A stretch of 64,000 nucleotides of DNA, taken from assembly GCF_016107305.1 (NCBI RefSeq), contig NZ_RCVR01000006.1, positions 1 to 64,000 of the forward strand, given 5' to 3'. Shown here one piece after another: positions 41,265-48,731 of the stretch. This stretch comes from Roseomonas sp. KE2513 (GTDB taxonomy: Bacteria; Pseudomonadota; Alphaproteobacteria; Acetobacterales; Acetobacteraceae). Under the pieces are notes generated by a model. It ran no database searches. It worked only from the letters and a program-made list of their open reading frames with translations, and was not told the origin of the DNA. Positions within the stretch are counted from its first letter, which is position 1; each line of letters opens with the position of its first letter. A program made the position numbers and the translations under genes.

Positions 41265-42616
41265 CCCATGATTCGCCGGATGATCGAGAGCGGCGTCTTG
41301 TAGGGCGGGTATCGCACGGGCGGATCGATCCCGGCGGGCTGGCGGAACACCGCGCGCGTGTTGGAGAAGGCCTCGAAGCCGGCCTGCCCGTGATAGCGCC
41401 CCTGGCCGCTCGGCCCCACGCCGCCGAAGGGCAGGTCCGGCACGGTGCAGTGGACGATCGCCTCGTTCACGCAGAACCCGCCGGAGGGCAGGGCGCGCGC
41501 CACCGCCTCAGCGAAGTCCTGATCCCGCGTATGGGCATAGAGCGCGAGCGGCCGCGGGCGGCGGGAGAGATCCGCGAGCATTGCCGCCCGGTCCCGCCAG
41601 GTCACGATCGGCAGCACGGGGCCGAAGATCTCCTCCTCCAGCAGCGCGGGGTCGGGGTCGAGAAGCAGGGTCGGCTGCATGTGCAGCGCGCCCTCGTCCA
41701 CGCCGCCGCCCAGGGCTACGCGCCCGCGCGCCGCGACAGCCCGCATCCGCGCGAGATGCCGCGCATTGACCACCCGCTGCATTCCGCGCCCGTCGGCGCC
41801 GTAGAAGCGCGCCAGGGTCTCCCGCAGGGCGGCGACCAGCGCCTCCGCCGCGTCCTCCCGCACCAGCAGGTGGTTGGGGGCGAGGCAGGTCTGCCCGGCG
41901 TTGAGGAACTTCGCCCAGGCGATCCGCCGCGCCGTGAGCGCGATGTCGGTGCCGCCATCGACCACGCAGGGATTGGCGCCGCCCAGTTCCAGCGTCACCG
42001 TCGCGAGGTTGCGCGCCGCGGCTTCCGCCACCTTCCGCCCGGTCTCCGTGCCGCCCGTGAAGAAGATGTGGTCGAAGGGCTGCGCGGTCAGTCCCGCCGC
42101 CACCTCCGGCCCGCCCTCCACCACCTGCACATGCCCGGGCGCGAAGCAGCGCGCGGACAGCCGGCCCAGCGCCGCCGCCGTGGCCGGCGCGACCTCGGAG
42201 GGCTTCAGCACCACGGCGTTCCCCGCCGCGAGGGCGCTCACCAGCGGCACGAGGCAGAGCTGCACCGGGTAGTTCCACGGGCCGAGGATGAGCGCCGCCC
42301 CCTTCGGCTCCATCCGCAGCGCCGCCCGCCCCGGCAGGTGGAACCAGCGCCCGCCCACCCGGCGCTCATTGGCCCAGCGGGAGAGGCGCTTCACCGCCAG
42401 CGCGATCTCCTGCCGCACAAGCATGATCTCGGAGGTCCAGGCCTCGAACTCCGACTTGCCGAGGTCCTCCGCCAGCGCGGCCAGAAGCTCCGCCTCCATT
42501 GATTCCAGCCCGGCCCGTAGGGATTCCAGCGCGGCGCGGCGGGCGGGAAGGGGCAGGGTGGCACCGCCGGCGAAATGCGCGCGGGCGGCGTCCAGCAGGG
42601 CGGGGGCATCGGACAT
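41261..42616 (-). CDS. Aldehyde dehydrogenase (class 3-like / coniferyl aldehyde dehydrogenase group)
   Basis: The 451-residue enzyme has ILGPWNYPVQLCL, FFTGGTETGRKVAE, the glutamate in TLELGGANPC (about 215-224) and the nucleophile in FLNAGQTCLAPNH. FGGVGPSGQGRYHGQAGF is typical of the short class-3-like family that oxidises fatty or aromatic aldehydes. The ATG at 42616 gives normal length. It lies 50 bases after the LysR gene and overlaps the BaiN-like gene. Confidence 0.93.
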   Translation of the reverse strand: MSDAPALLDAARAHFAGGATLPLPARRAALESLRAGLESMEAELLAALAEDLGKSEFEAWTSEIMLVRQEIALAVKRLSRWANERRVGGRWFHLPGRAALRMEPKGAALILGPWNYPVQLCLVPLVSALAAGNAVVLKPSEVAPATAAALGRLSARCFAPGHVQVVEGGPEVAAGLTAQPFDHIFFTGGTETGRKVAEAAARNLATVTLELGGANPCVVDGGTDIALTARRIAWAKFLNAGQTCLAPNHLLVREDAAEALVAALRETLARFYGADGRGMQRVVNARHLARMRAVAARGRVALGGGVDEGALHMQPTLLLDPDPALLEEEIFGPVLPIVTWRDRAAMLADLSRRPRPLALYAHTRDQDFAEAVARALPSGGFCVNEAIVHCTVPDLPFGGVGPSGQGRYHGQAGFEAFSNTRAVFRQPAGIDPPVRYPPYKTPLSIIRRIMG

Positions 42617-42666
42617 GCGCCCCTCTAACAGGCCTCCCCGCGGGTGGCACCACCGCTGCGGACCCG

Positions 42667-43590
42667 TCACCGGCGGGAGAGCCAGTCCACCAGCTTGCCC
42701 CGCAGCCAGACCTCGCTCGGGTCCTGGTCCACGGCCGCGCGCCAGACCATGTGCGTCAGCGCCTCCGGGCAGGGGAAGGGTGGCGGGTCGTGCGCGAGGC
42801 CCGCGAGCATGCCCAGCGCGTCCATGGCCGCCAGTGCCCCCTCGGGGATGAGGCAGAGCATGTCCGATCCCGGCAGGGTGCGCGGCATGAGGGCGTAATC
42901 CGGAATGCCCATCACCACGTGCCGCTTGCGCCCGAGCTTCGCGAGCGCTTCGTCCGCGAATCCGATCAGGTCGCCCCGCGGCGTCACCAGCAGGTGTGGC
43001 CGCTCGCAGTAGCTGTCGAGGTCCACCGGCCCTGGCGAGGAGGCGTCACGCAGCACTCGCCACCCGTCGCGCCGGAGCACGCGCTGCTTCGTCGCTGCTG
43101 GCAGGTCGATCACCAGGCCGATCGCCGTGTTCACCTCCCGCGAGTCCAGTAGGTGCGGGATGTTGCGGTAGTTGGCGGTGCGGATAATGAACTGGCAGTG
43201 TGGCGCCGCCCGGCGCAGCTGCGGCAGCACCGGAATCATCGCCATGCCGATATCCGCGCTCATCCCCAGGCGGAAGGTGCGGCTGTCGGTCGCGGGGTCG
43301 AAGGGAACCGCGCTGGCCACGGCGCCGGCCATGCCCGTCAGCGCGGGCGCCAGCTGCTCCATCAGCGCCTCGGCGCGCGGTGTCGGCTCCAGCACCCGGC
43401 CGTTGCGCACGAAGAGCTCGTCGTGGAAATGGGCGCGCAGCCGCGCGAGCGCGGAGGAGGTGGCGGGCTGGGAGAGGAACAGTGTCTCCCCCGCCCGCGT
43501 CACGCTCCGCTCCCGCATCAGGGCCGCGAAGACAGGCAGCAGGTTCAGATCGAACTGCCGCAGCCCCACCTCGTCCGGCCTTCGTTGCAT
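42667..43590 (-). CDS. LysR family transcriptional regulator
   Basis: From the ATG at 43590, preceded by AGGAGAG, the protein has 307 residues. The helix-turn-helix lies in LRQFDLNLLPVF through SVTRAGETLFLSQPATSSAL (about 8-55), and the effector domain fills the rest. Domain wording resembles NodD/LinR-type LysR regulators (FDLNLL). It probably controls the ALDH/BaiN genes behind it or the divergent small exported gene. Confidence 0.93.
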   Translation of the reverse strand: MQRRPDEVGLRQFDLNLLPVFAALMRERSVTRAGETLFLSQPATSSALARLRAHFHDELFVRNGRVLEPTPRAEALMEQLAPALTGMAGAVASAVPFDPATDSRTFRLGMSADIGMAMIPVLPQLRRAAPHCQFIIRTANYRNIPHLLDSREVNTAIGLVIDLPAATKQRVLRRDGWRVLRDASSPGPVDLDSYCERPHLLVTPRGDLIGFADEALAKLGRKRHVVMGIPDYALMPRTLPGSDMLCLIPEGALAAMDALGMLAGLAHDPPPFPCPEALTHMVWRAAVDQDPSEVWLRGKLVDWLSRR

Positions 43591-43728
43591 TAGTGTCTCT
43601 CCTGGGGAAGGTTCCATCCACCGGACGAATGGCAGCTATCCGCGCTGCCACGTGGTAAAGGACAAAGGGTGGCGCATATGAGGTGATGAGGCGCCGATAT
43701 GCTTTGGCGCCATTCACCTAGGATATGT

Positions 43729-43971
43729 ATGATGTCGACTACCAGCATGACCAAGACCCTTCGCGCGCTTGGCCTCGCCGCCGCGGTCATGGGTTCCTTC
43801 GTCGCGCAGGACGTGAGCGCCCGCACCCTCGCCACCGTGGACGGCCCGATCGAGGTGCCCGAGGCGACGATCCAGCGCAGCCGCACCCCGCTCTCCAGCC
43901 CGGCCCAGACGCCTGCCCAGAGCTTCCTGGAGCGCAGCGGCGCGACCGGCGGCGGCGGCCAGCACTCCTGA
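43729..43971 (+). CDS. Small exported protein, 80 aa
   Basis: The protein starts at the first of two ATGs; AGGA precedes it. A hydrophobic N-terminus (LRALGLAAAVMGSFVAQ) ending in VSA-R suggests a Sec signal of about 28 residues. The mature part is short and polar (DGPIEVPEATIQRSRTP) and ends in a Gly-rich tail. I recognise no family. Two strong hairpins follow it, so a stable, separately terminated mRNA is likely. Confidence 0.7.
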   Translation: MMSTTSMTKTLRALGLAAAVMGSFVAQDVSARTLATVDGPIEVPEATIQRSRTPLSSPAQTPAQSFLERSGATGGGGQHS

Positions 43972-43976
43972 GCCGC

Positions 43977-43999
43977 GGCACGGGCACAGCGCCCGTGCC
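43977..43999 (+). terminator. Strong 3' hairpin after the small exported gene
   Basis: GGCACGGGC pairs with GCCCGTGCC over ACAGC, nine perfect base pairs beginning six bases after the stop. It has no T-run, so it may protect the 3' end and not itself terminate. Confidence 0.5.
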
Positions 44000-44015
44000 A
44001 TCGACGACGATGAAG

Positions 44016-44043
44016 AGGCCGCCGACAACCCCGGCGGCCTTTT
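44016..44043 (+). terminator. Rho-independent terminator of the small exported gene
   Basis: AGGCCGCC (44016-44023) pairs with GGCGGCCT (44033-44040) over a 9-base loop and runs into TTTT. This is the clearest intrinsic terminator in the window. Confidence 0.85.
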
Positions 44044-44061
44044 CCGCGTCCGGGCCGCGAA

Positions 44062-45639
44062 CTACCCCCGCCGGAGATTCCAGAGATAGGGATTCGGCCC
44101 TTGCAGCACGCCGGACAGGTCCGAGCGGAAGGCGGTCTTGAGCACGAAGAGGCCGCTGGGCGCGAAGCCTACATGCTCCCAGGCCGTGCGCTGCACCTCG
44201 GTGAAGGCCTCGGCCTGGGCCGCGGTGTCCGGGGCGTAAAGCCAGCGCTCGATGCCTGCTTCCGTCGCCGGGTCGGTCGGCCAGCCGAACCAAGCCGTCG
44301 GCCCGTCACCGCGGATGCCGGAGTTGACCGCAGGGTTGGCAATGGAAGCTGCCGGGAAGTTGGTGGGATAGATGCTCCACCCGCCATGCGCGGCATCCTC
44401 GCGCGAGTTGCGGCGAGACAGCATCGCGGCCCAGTCCATCTCCTGCAGGTCCACCTCGAAGCCGAGCTGGCGGCACACATCCGCTGCCAGGCGGCCCTGG
44501 GGGGCCACCGCCGCGAAGTCGGTGGGGTTGATCACCACCACCTTCGCGCCCTCCGCCCCCGCGGCGCGGATGGCGGCGCGCGCCTTCGCGAAGTCCCGTG
44601 GCGGGCTGGGGAATTCTGTGACCCCCGGTAGGGTGCAGGGGAACAGGGCGTGGCACTCCCGCCAGTCGCCCGGCGCGGCCACCGCGGCCATGTGGTCGGG
44701 CTGGCTGATGCAGTCCCGCACCGCGCGGCGGACCTCCAGCTTGTCGAAGGGCGCGTGCAGGTGGTTGAAGCGGATGACGCCGAGGAAGCCGGTGGGGTCG
44801 TAGATCTGCGTGCGGATGTTGCGGTCCCGCGCCATCAACGGCAGCAGGTCCGGCAGGGGGTACTCCACCCAGTCCACCTCACCCCGCTGCAACGCCGCCC
44901 CTGCCGTCGCGCCGTCGGGGATGATGTGCCACTCTAGTCGGTCGAAGTTCACGCGCTTGCCGCCCGAGGCGCCCTCGGCCGGCTCGTCGCGCGGAACATA
45001 GGCCTCGTTGCGGGCATAGGCGACGAAGCTGCCGGGGTTGAACTCGCCGGCCAGAAACTTCCACGGGCCGCTGCCGATCATCTCCGGCACGGGCCTGTCT
45101 GGGGCGGTGGCGGCCAGGCGCTCGGGCATGATGAAGGGCGGCACGCTAGCGGGCTTGCCCAGCGCGTAAAGCATCGCCGGGAAGGGCCGGCCGAGGCGGA
45201 TGGTCAGCGTCCGGTCGTCGGGCGCGCTCCATTCGACCACTGATTTCGCCAGAATTTGCCCGAAGAGGTCCCGCGCGCACCAGCGTTTCATACTCGCCAC
45301 GCAGTCTCGCGACAGAACGGGCGCGCCGTCGTGGAAGCGCAGGCCATCGCGCAGGCGGATGGTCCAGAGCAGCCCGTCCGCGCTCACCTCGTGGCCTGAG
45401 GCCATCTGCGGGTGGATGTTCAGCCGCGCGTCCGTCGCGAAAAGTGTGTCGAAGACGCAGAAGCCGTGCGTCGTGCTGATCGTCGCGTTCTGCACGATCG
45501 GGTCCAGCGCGGTCAGCGCCGCCTGCGGCACGAAGCGGAGCGTCCTGGCGCGCGCGGGCTGGGCCAGGGCGGGTTGATTCAGCGCGTGAAGCGGGAGCGC
45601 CGAGAGGGCGGCCCCTTTCAGAAGCGAGCGGCGGTGCAT
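44062..45639 (-). CDS. Tat-type ABC transporter substrate-binding protein, SBP_bac_5 family, TPP-regulated
   Basis: The 525-residue protein begins MHRRSLLKGAALSALPLHAL with a twin-arginine motif and LAQ-P cleavage. LDPIVQNATISTTHGFCVFDTL, LRDGLRFHDGAPV and WKFLAGEFNPGS are typical of dipeptide/nickel-type SBP_bac_5 receptors. GGAGAGG lies ahead of the ATG inside a hairpin, and a TPP riboswitch lies 130 bases upstream. It therefore probably binds thiamine or a thiamine precursor, though the family usually binds peptides. No permease or ATPase gene is next to it, so it must share a distant transporter. Confidence 0.9.
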   Translation of the reverse strand: MHRRSLLKGAALSALPLHALNQPALAQPARARTLRFVPQAALTALDPIVQNATISTTHGFCVFDTLFATDARLNIHPQMASGHEVSADGLLWTIRLRDGLRFHDGAPVLSRDCVASMKRWCARDLFGQILAKSVVEWSAPDDRTLTIRLGRPFPAMLYALGKPASVPPFIMPERLAATAPDRPVPEMIGSGPWKFLAGEFNPGSFVAYARNEAYVPRDEPAEGASGGKRVNFDRLEWHIIPDGATAGAALQRGEVDWVEYPLPDLLPLMARDRNIRTQIYDPTGFLGVIRFNHLHAPFDKLEVRRAVRDCISQPDHMAAVAAPGDWRECHALFPCTLPGVTEFPSPPRDFAKARAAIRAAGAEGAKVVVINPTDFAAVAPQGRLAADVCRQLGFEVDLQEMDWAAMLSRRNSREDAAHGGWSIYPTNFPAASIANPAVNSGIRGDGPTAWFGWPTDPATEAGIERWLYAPDTAAQAEAFTEVQRTAWEHVGFAPSGLFVLKTAFRSDLSGVLQGPNPYLWNLRRG

Positions 45640-45642
45640 CCT

Positions 45643-45665
45643 GTCCTCTCCATCCCGGAGAGGAC
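45643..45665 (-). promoter_or_regulatory. Hairpin that can mask the ribosome-binding site (TPP riboswitch expression platform)
   Basis: GTCCTCTCC pairs with GGAGAGGAC over a 5-base loop. On the minus strand the second arm is the ribosome-binding site GGAGAGG, six bases before the ATG at 45639. This fits translational control. Confidence 0.6.
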
Positions 45666-45768
45666 GGGTCGGGAGGCGAGGCAGGACGGCGCAGCCCTTC
45701 GCACCACTTTCCGCCTGGGCGGGAGAGGGGGCGATTCCGCCATCGGCGGGTGCTTGGCCGTCATGGTG

Positions 45769-45858
45769 CACCGATCCCTACGCCGGTCCGAACCGGGTCA
45801 GGTTCCAGGGGTCGCGGGTTCTCCCCGCCTCTCAGCCCGGAATGGGCTCCCCCCGGTG
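45769..45858 (-). promoter_or_regulatory. TPP (THI-box) riboswitch aptamer
   Basis: On the minus strand the 90-base element shows all TPP aptamer landmarks in order: closing stem CACCG/CGGTG, GGGCTGAGA (CTGAGA at 45835-45830), ACCCCTGGAACCTGA (GGAACCTGA at 45806-45798) and GCGTAGGGA (45783-45775). It reads towards the SBP_bac_5 gene. Confidence 0.93.
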
Positions 45859-45907
45859 TCCTCCGGCGGTATGCGGTCAGGTCCGGCGCGGTGCAAGGGG
45901 CTGGACC

Positions 45908-46258
45908 TCAGCGCAGCACCCAGCCGTCCCGCCGCATGCAGTCCGAAACCATGGCGTCCCGTACCGGCGCGTTCCCGTCGCGCGTGTCGTATCTCGGGGA
46001 GCGCCAGTAACCCTGCGTCTCCGTGCAGCGGCGGCGCTCGCCCTCTCCCCGGCACTCGCGGGAGCCCGGCACCCAGCCGCCAGGGTCGGTCATCACGCGG
46101 ATGTTTTCCGGGCGGGCGCGGTTGTAGGCGGCGGCCTCGCAGTGGGCGAGCGTGGCGTCCCTCAGCTGCGGGGTGGCGCCCGGCCTTTCCCACTGCGCGC
46201 AGCCAAAGAGGCCGAGAAGAAGGGGCAACAGGAGAGGAGTGAGGTGAGCGGATCGCAT
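45908..46258 (-). CDS. Small lipoprotein, unknown function
   Basis: The 116-residue protein has a lipoprotein signal: basic start, hydrophobic core and LGLFGC lipobox with Cys at residue 20. The mature part has four further Cys (HCEAA, ECRGEGE, RCTETQGYW, SDCMRRDGW), so two disulfides are possible. It resembles short alphaproteobacterial lipoproteins of unknown role. It lies between the PAS gene and the riboswitch, on the same strand. Confidence 0.8.
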   Translation of the reverse strand: MRSAHLTPLLLPLLLGLFGCAQWERPGATPQLRDATLAHCEAAAYNRARPENIRVMTDPGGWVPGSRECRGEGERRRCTETQGYWRSPRYDTRDGNAPVRDAMVSDCMRRDGWVLR

Positions 46259-46336
46259 GGGGCGGCCCTGGAATGTTGAGCAGCCAGCATGATGCGCGCG
46301 TATTAAGACAGCCTTCCGGCTGAACGGGGGCCGCCC

Positions 46337-46774
46337 CTAGTTGATGGTCCGCCCCGGTACCGGCCGGAACACTGGCCGTACCGGCTCGGCCAGTAGTGTG
46401 CGGTCCATGGCAGGCCTGATCATCTGCGGGGGCGTCAGCATAGGCGGCGGGGAGGGAAGGACCGGGCGGATCATGGCGGAGACGGTGGCGCGCCCCTCCG
46501 CATCGGTCAGGCGTGTGAGATAGGCCTGAGCCCAGACGGTCGTGCCGTCCCGGCGAAGGTAGCGGTTGGCAACGCTGAAGGGCTCGTCATGTTCGCAGAG
46601 GCGCCCCATCAGCTCCTCGCAGGCCGCCCAGTCGTCGGGATGCGTCAGCGCCTTCAGCGTGCGGCCGAGAAGCGCGGCCGCCTCATAGCCCAGCAGCTCG
46701 CATACGGTCCGGTCCACCTGCGTGAGGCGGCCATTCTCGTCGCTCAGGGCGAAACCGAAGGAGTGCTTGATCAA
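46337..46774 (-). CDS. PAS domain protein
   Basis: The 145-residue protein is a single PAS domain with its PAC end: FGFALSDENGRLTQVDRTVCELLGYEAAALLGR, THPDDW, and RYLRRDGTTVWAQAYLTRLTDAEG. A Pro-rich, probably disordered tail (residues 108-145) follows. No kinase, GGDEF or DNA-binding domain is present. It may be a sensor that acts by partner binding. Divergent from the SDR-HpxZ pair. Confidence 0.88.
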   Translation of the reverse strand: MIKHSFGFALSDENGRLTQVDRTVCELLGYEAAALLGRTLKALTHPDDWAACEELMGRLCEHDEPFSVANRYLRRDGTTVWAQAYLTRLTDAEGRATVSAMIRPVLPSPPPMLTPPQMIRPAMDRTLLAEPVRPVFRPVPGRTIN

Positions 46775-47001
46775 CCCGATGCGCCTGCTTTGAACACGGC
46801 ACGTGAACGCCGGTTTCGGTTGTCAGCTGAGAACGCGCGCGCAGTCGTCAAGTCACGCCGCCTTGAGGGATGAATCGCAACTCGTGAACGGCGGGCAGAA
46901 CAGGCCCGTGGCGCTTGCCGCAACGTTCCGAGGGAACCCGTGCCGCAGCGCCCGGTTATCGGCCCATCGATTGGCCTATCAAACCCTGCAGGAGCCCGCC
47001 C

Positions 47002-47997
47002 ATGCCTCTCGCCCCCGAGCCCGCCCGCGCCCAGGCCCCGGGTTTCCCGGTCGCGGGGGCCGTGGTCGTCATCGCCGGCGCCTCCAGCGGCATCGGCCGG
47101 GCGACTGCCCAGCTCCTCGCCCGCCGCGGCGCGCAGCTCGTGCTCGCCTCCCGCCGGGCGGACACGCTGGAGACGGTGCGCGAGGAGTGCGAGCGTCTGG
47201 GCGCCGAGGCCATTGCCTTCCCGACCGACGTCACCGACGCCACCGCCGTTCAGCAGCTGGCCGCGGCCGCACGCATCCGCTTCGGACGGATCGACGCTTG
47301 GATCAACAATGCCGGCATCGGCGCCATCGGCCCCTTCGACGAGGTGCCGGCCGAGGCCCATGCCCAGACGATCCGCACCAACCTGCTCGGTATCGTCAAC
47401 GGTGCCCACGCGGTCCTGCCCCTCTTCAAGGGACGGCGGCGGGGCGTGCTCATCAACACCCTCTCCATCGGTTCCTGGGTGCCGACCCCCTTCGCGGCCT
47501 CCTACGCCGCCTCCAAGGCGGGGGCGCGGGCATTCACGGAATCGCTGCGGGCCGAGCTGCAGGACTGGCCGGGCATCAGCATCTGCGACGTCTTCCCTGC
47601 CGTCGTGGACACGCCCGGCCTGCGCCACGGCGCGAACCATTCTGGCCACCGTATCGAGGTCGGTGGCCCCATGACCTCGCCCTTCGAGGTGGCGGAAGCC
47701 ATTGCCGCCCTCATCGAGGAGCCGCGCGACGCAACGCCCGTGGGCCCCGCCGCCTGGGCCATGCGCCTGGCCTCGACCATAGCCCCCGGCCCGCTGCGCT
47801 GGGCGATGGGCAAGGTGATGCGCCGCGGGCTCGGCAACGCACCCAGGGCGGCGCCCTCCGACGGCAACCTCTTCACGGCGCCCGCGGATCATGCCGTCTA
47901 TGGCGGCTTCCGGAAGGAGGCGGCCATCCGGATTCCCACCAAGGCCTGGCTGGCCGCGGCGGGGATCATCGGCTTCTGGTTCGCCCGCAGACGCTGA
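47002..47997 (+). CDS. SDR family oxidoreductase with C-terminal membrane helix
   Basis: The 331-residue protein has VVIAGASSGIGRATA, NNAGIGAIG and Y-AAS-K (about 165-169). A C-terminal extension ends in a hydrophobic segment and three Arg residues (AWLAAAGIIGFWFARRR), suggesting membrane tethering. This size and tail recall CsgA/DltE-type SDRs linked to lipid or cell-surface metabolism. CAGGAG precedes the ATG. HpxZ follows 14 bases later. Confidence 0.92.
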   Translation: MPLAPEPARAQAPGFPVAGAVVVIAGASSGIGRATAQLLARRGAQLVLASRRADTLETVREECERLGAEAIAFPTDVTDATAVQQLAAAARIRFGRIDAWINNAGIGAIGPFDEVPAEAHAQTIRTNLLGIVNGAHAVLPLFKGRRRGVLINTLSIGSWVPTPFAASYAASKAGARAFTESLRAELQDWPGISICDVFPAVVDTPGLRHGANHSGHRIEVGGPMTSPFEVAEAIAALIEEPRDATPVGPAAWAMRLASTIAPGPLRWAMGKVMRRGLGNAPRAAPSDGNLFTAPADHAVYGGFRKEAAIRIPTKAWLAAAGIIGFWFARRR

Positions 47998-48011
47998 AAG
48001 GATACCGCCGC

Positions 48012-48395
48012 GTGGAGATCGACATCCCCGAGGTTCGCGCCGAGGTCGAGGCCGCCTTCGCCCGCTACGAGCAGGCGCTCATCACCAACGACGTGCCGGT
48101 GCTGGAGGAACTGTTCCGCGACGCCCCCCAGACCATCCGCTACGGCGCCGCCGAGAACCTCTACGGCATGGACGAGATCCGCGCCTTCCGCCGCGCCCGC
48201 CCCTCGGTCGGCCTCATGCGGACCCTGTCGCGCACCGTCATCACCACCTATGGCCGCGACTTCGCGACGGCCAACACGATGTTCCACCGCGACACCATGA
48301 CGGGAAAGGTCGGGCGCCAAAGCCAGGCCTGGGCGCGGTTCCCGGAGGGATGGCGCGTGGTCTCGGCCCATGTGAGCGTCATCGCCGAGGAGTGA
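48012..48395 (+). CDS. hpxZ: HpxZ/AtzH-like (DUF3225) protein
   Basis: From a GTG at 48012, with AAAGGA upstream, the product is 127 residues. The NTF2-like fold and EVEAAFARYEQALITNDV, IRYGAAENLYGMDEIRAFR and GRQSQAWARF match oxalurate-catabolism HpxZ/AtzH. These proteins assist ureide or cyanurate-type nitrogen release. Other hpx genes are not adjacent; an SDR lies just upstream. An allophanate hydrolase and UraD fusion elsewhere in the window fit the same theme. Confidence 0.85.
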   Translation: MEIDIPEVRAEVEAAFARYEQALITNDVPVLEELFRDAPQTIRYGAAENLYGMDEIRAFRRARPSVGLMRTLSRTVITTYGRDFATANTMFHRDTMTGKVGRQSQAWARFPEGWRVVSAHVSVIAEE

Positions 48396-48435
48396 CGGCG
48401 GGCTTTGGTTCTGAACTGGGGGCGCGGGTGACTCC

Positions 48436-48492
48436 GGGGAGAGGAAGAAGGAATTCTTCCTCTCCCCAGACCCCTCACCATCATCTTTTTCT
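48436..48492. repeat. Dispersed inverted-repeat element B, probable terminator
   Basis: A perfect 14-bp stem GGGGAGAGGAAGAA / TTCTTCCTCTCCCC (48436-48449, 48454-48467) with a GGAA loop is followed by a segment that on the minus strand reads AGAAAAAGATGATGG then GAGGGGTCTGGGG. Element A (26813-26892) shares these cores. The stem would serve as the terminator of hpxZ. Confidence 0.7.
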
Positions 48493-48617
48493 ATTGGTTT
48501 GAAATGCTTTGCGGCCGGTGCGCCTCGGGTCATCGACCCGAGGCGACTGCACGGGCAGGAAGGGCGCGAAAAGAGAACCGGCCTCGATCACCGCATCCGC
48601 GACAGCCAGACGGGGAT

Positions 48618-48670
48618 CCAAGGGCCTCAAGCCCTTGGCGGGCGAGGTCCGGAGAGGGCGGAGCCCTCTC
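48618..48670. terminator. Tandem palindromes before the FAH gene end
   Basis: CCAAGGGC-CTCAA-GCCCTTGG (48618-48638) and GAGAGGGC-GGA-GCCCTCTC (48652-48670) are perfect 8-bp stems. They lie beyond the minus-strand FAH stop and may terminate it, although no T-run follows. Confidence 0.4.
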
Positions 48671-48731
48671 TGGTGGCCGCAGGCGAGAACTTCAGCCGCG
48701 GCAGTCCGCCCCTGGGCGCCGCGAACCCGTC

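Larger units (their letters stand above)
48396..48731. other. Hairpin-rich intergenic region between convergent hpxZ and FAH genes
   Basis: These 336 bases contain no credible gene. They hold repeat element B and two further perfect palindromes (48618-48638 and 48652-48670). Confidence 0.6.

Noticed and set aside
45769-45858. Reading the structured region as a plus-strand RNA or a tRNA
   Set aside because: Conserved TPP aptamer landmarks occur in order only on the minus strand. No tRNA acceptor/anticodon pattern is present.
46933-46957. EcfG-type stress promoter (GGAAC, 16 bases, GGTT) before the SDR-HpxZ pair
   Set aside because: One mismatch in the short second box; such pairs are expected by chance in this much GC-rich DNA. 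No other supporting sites were found.
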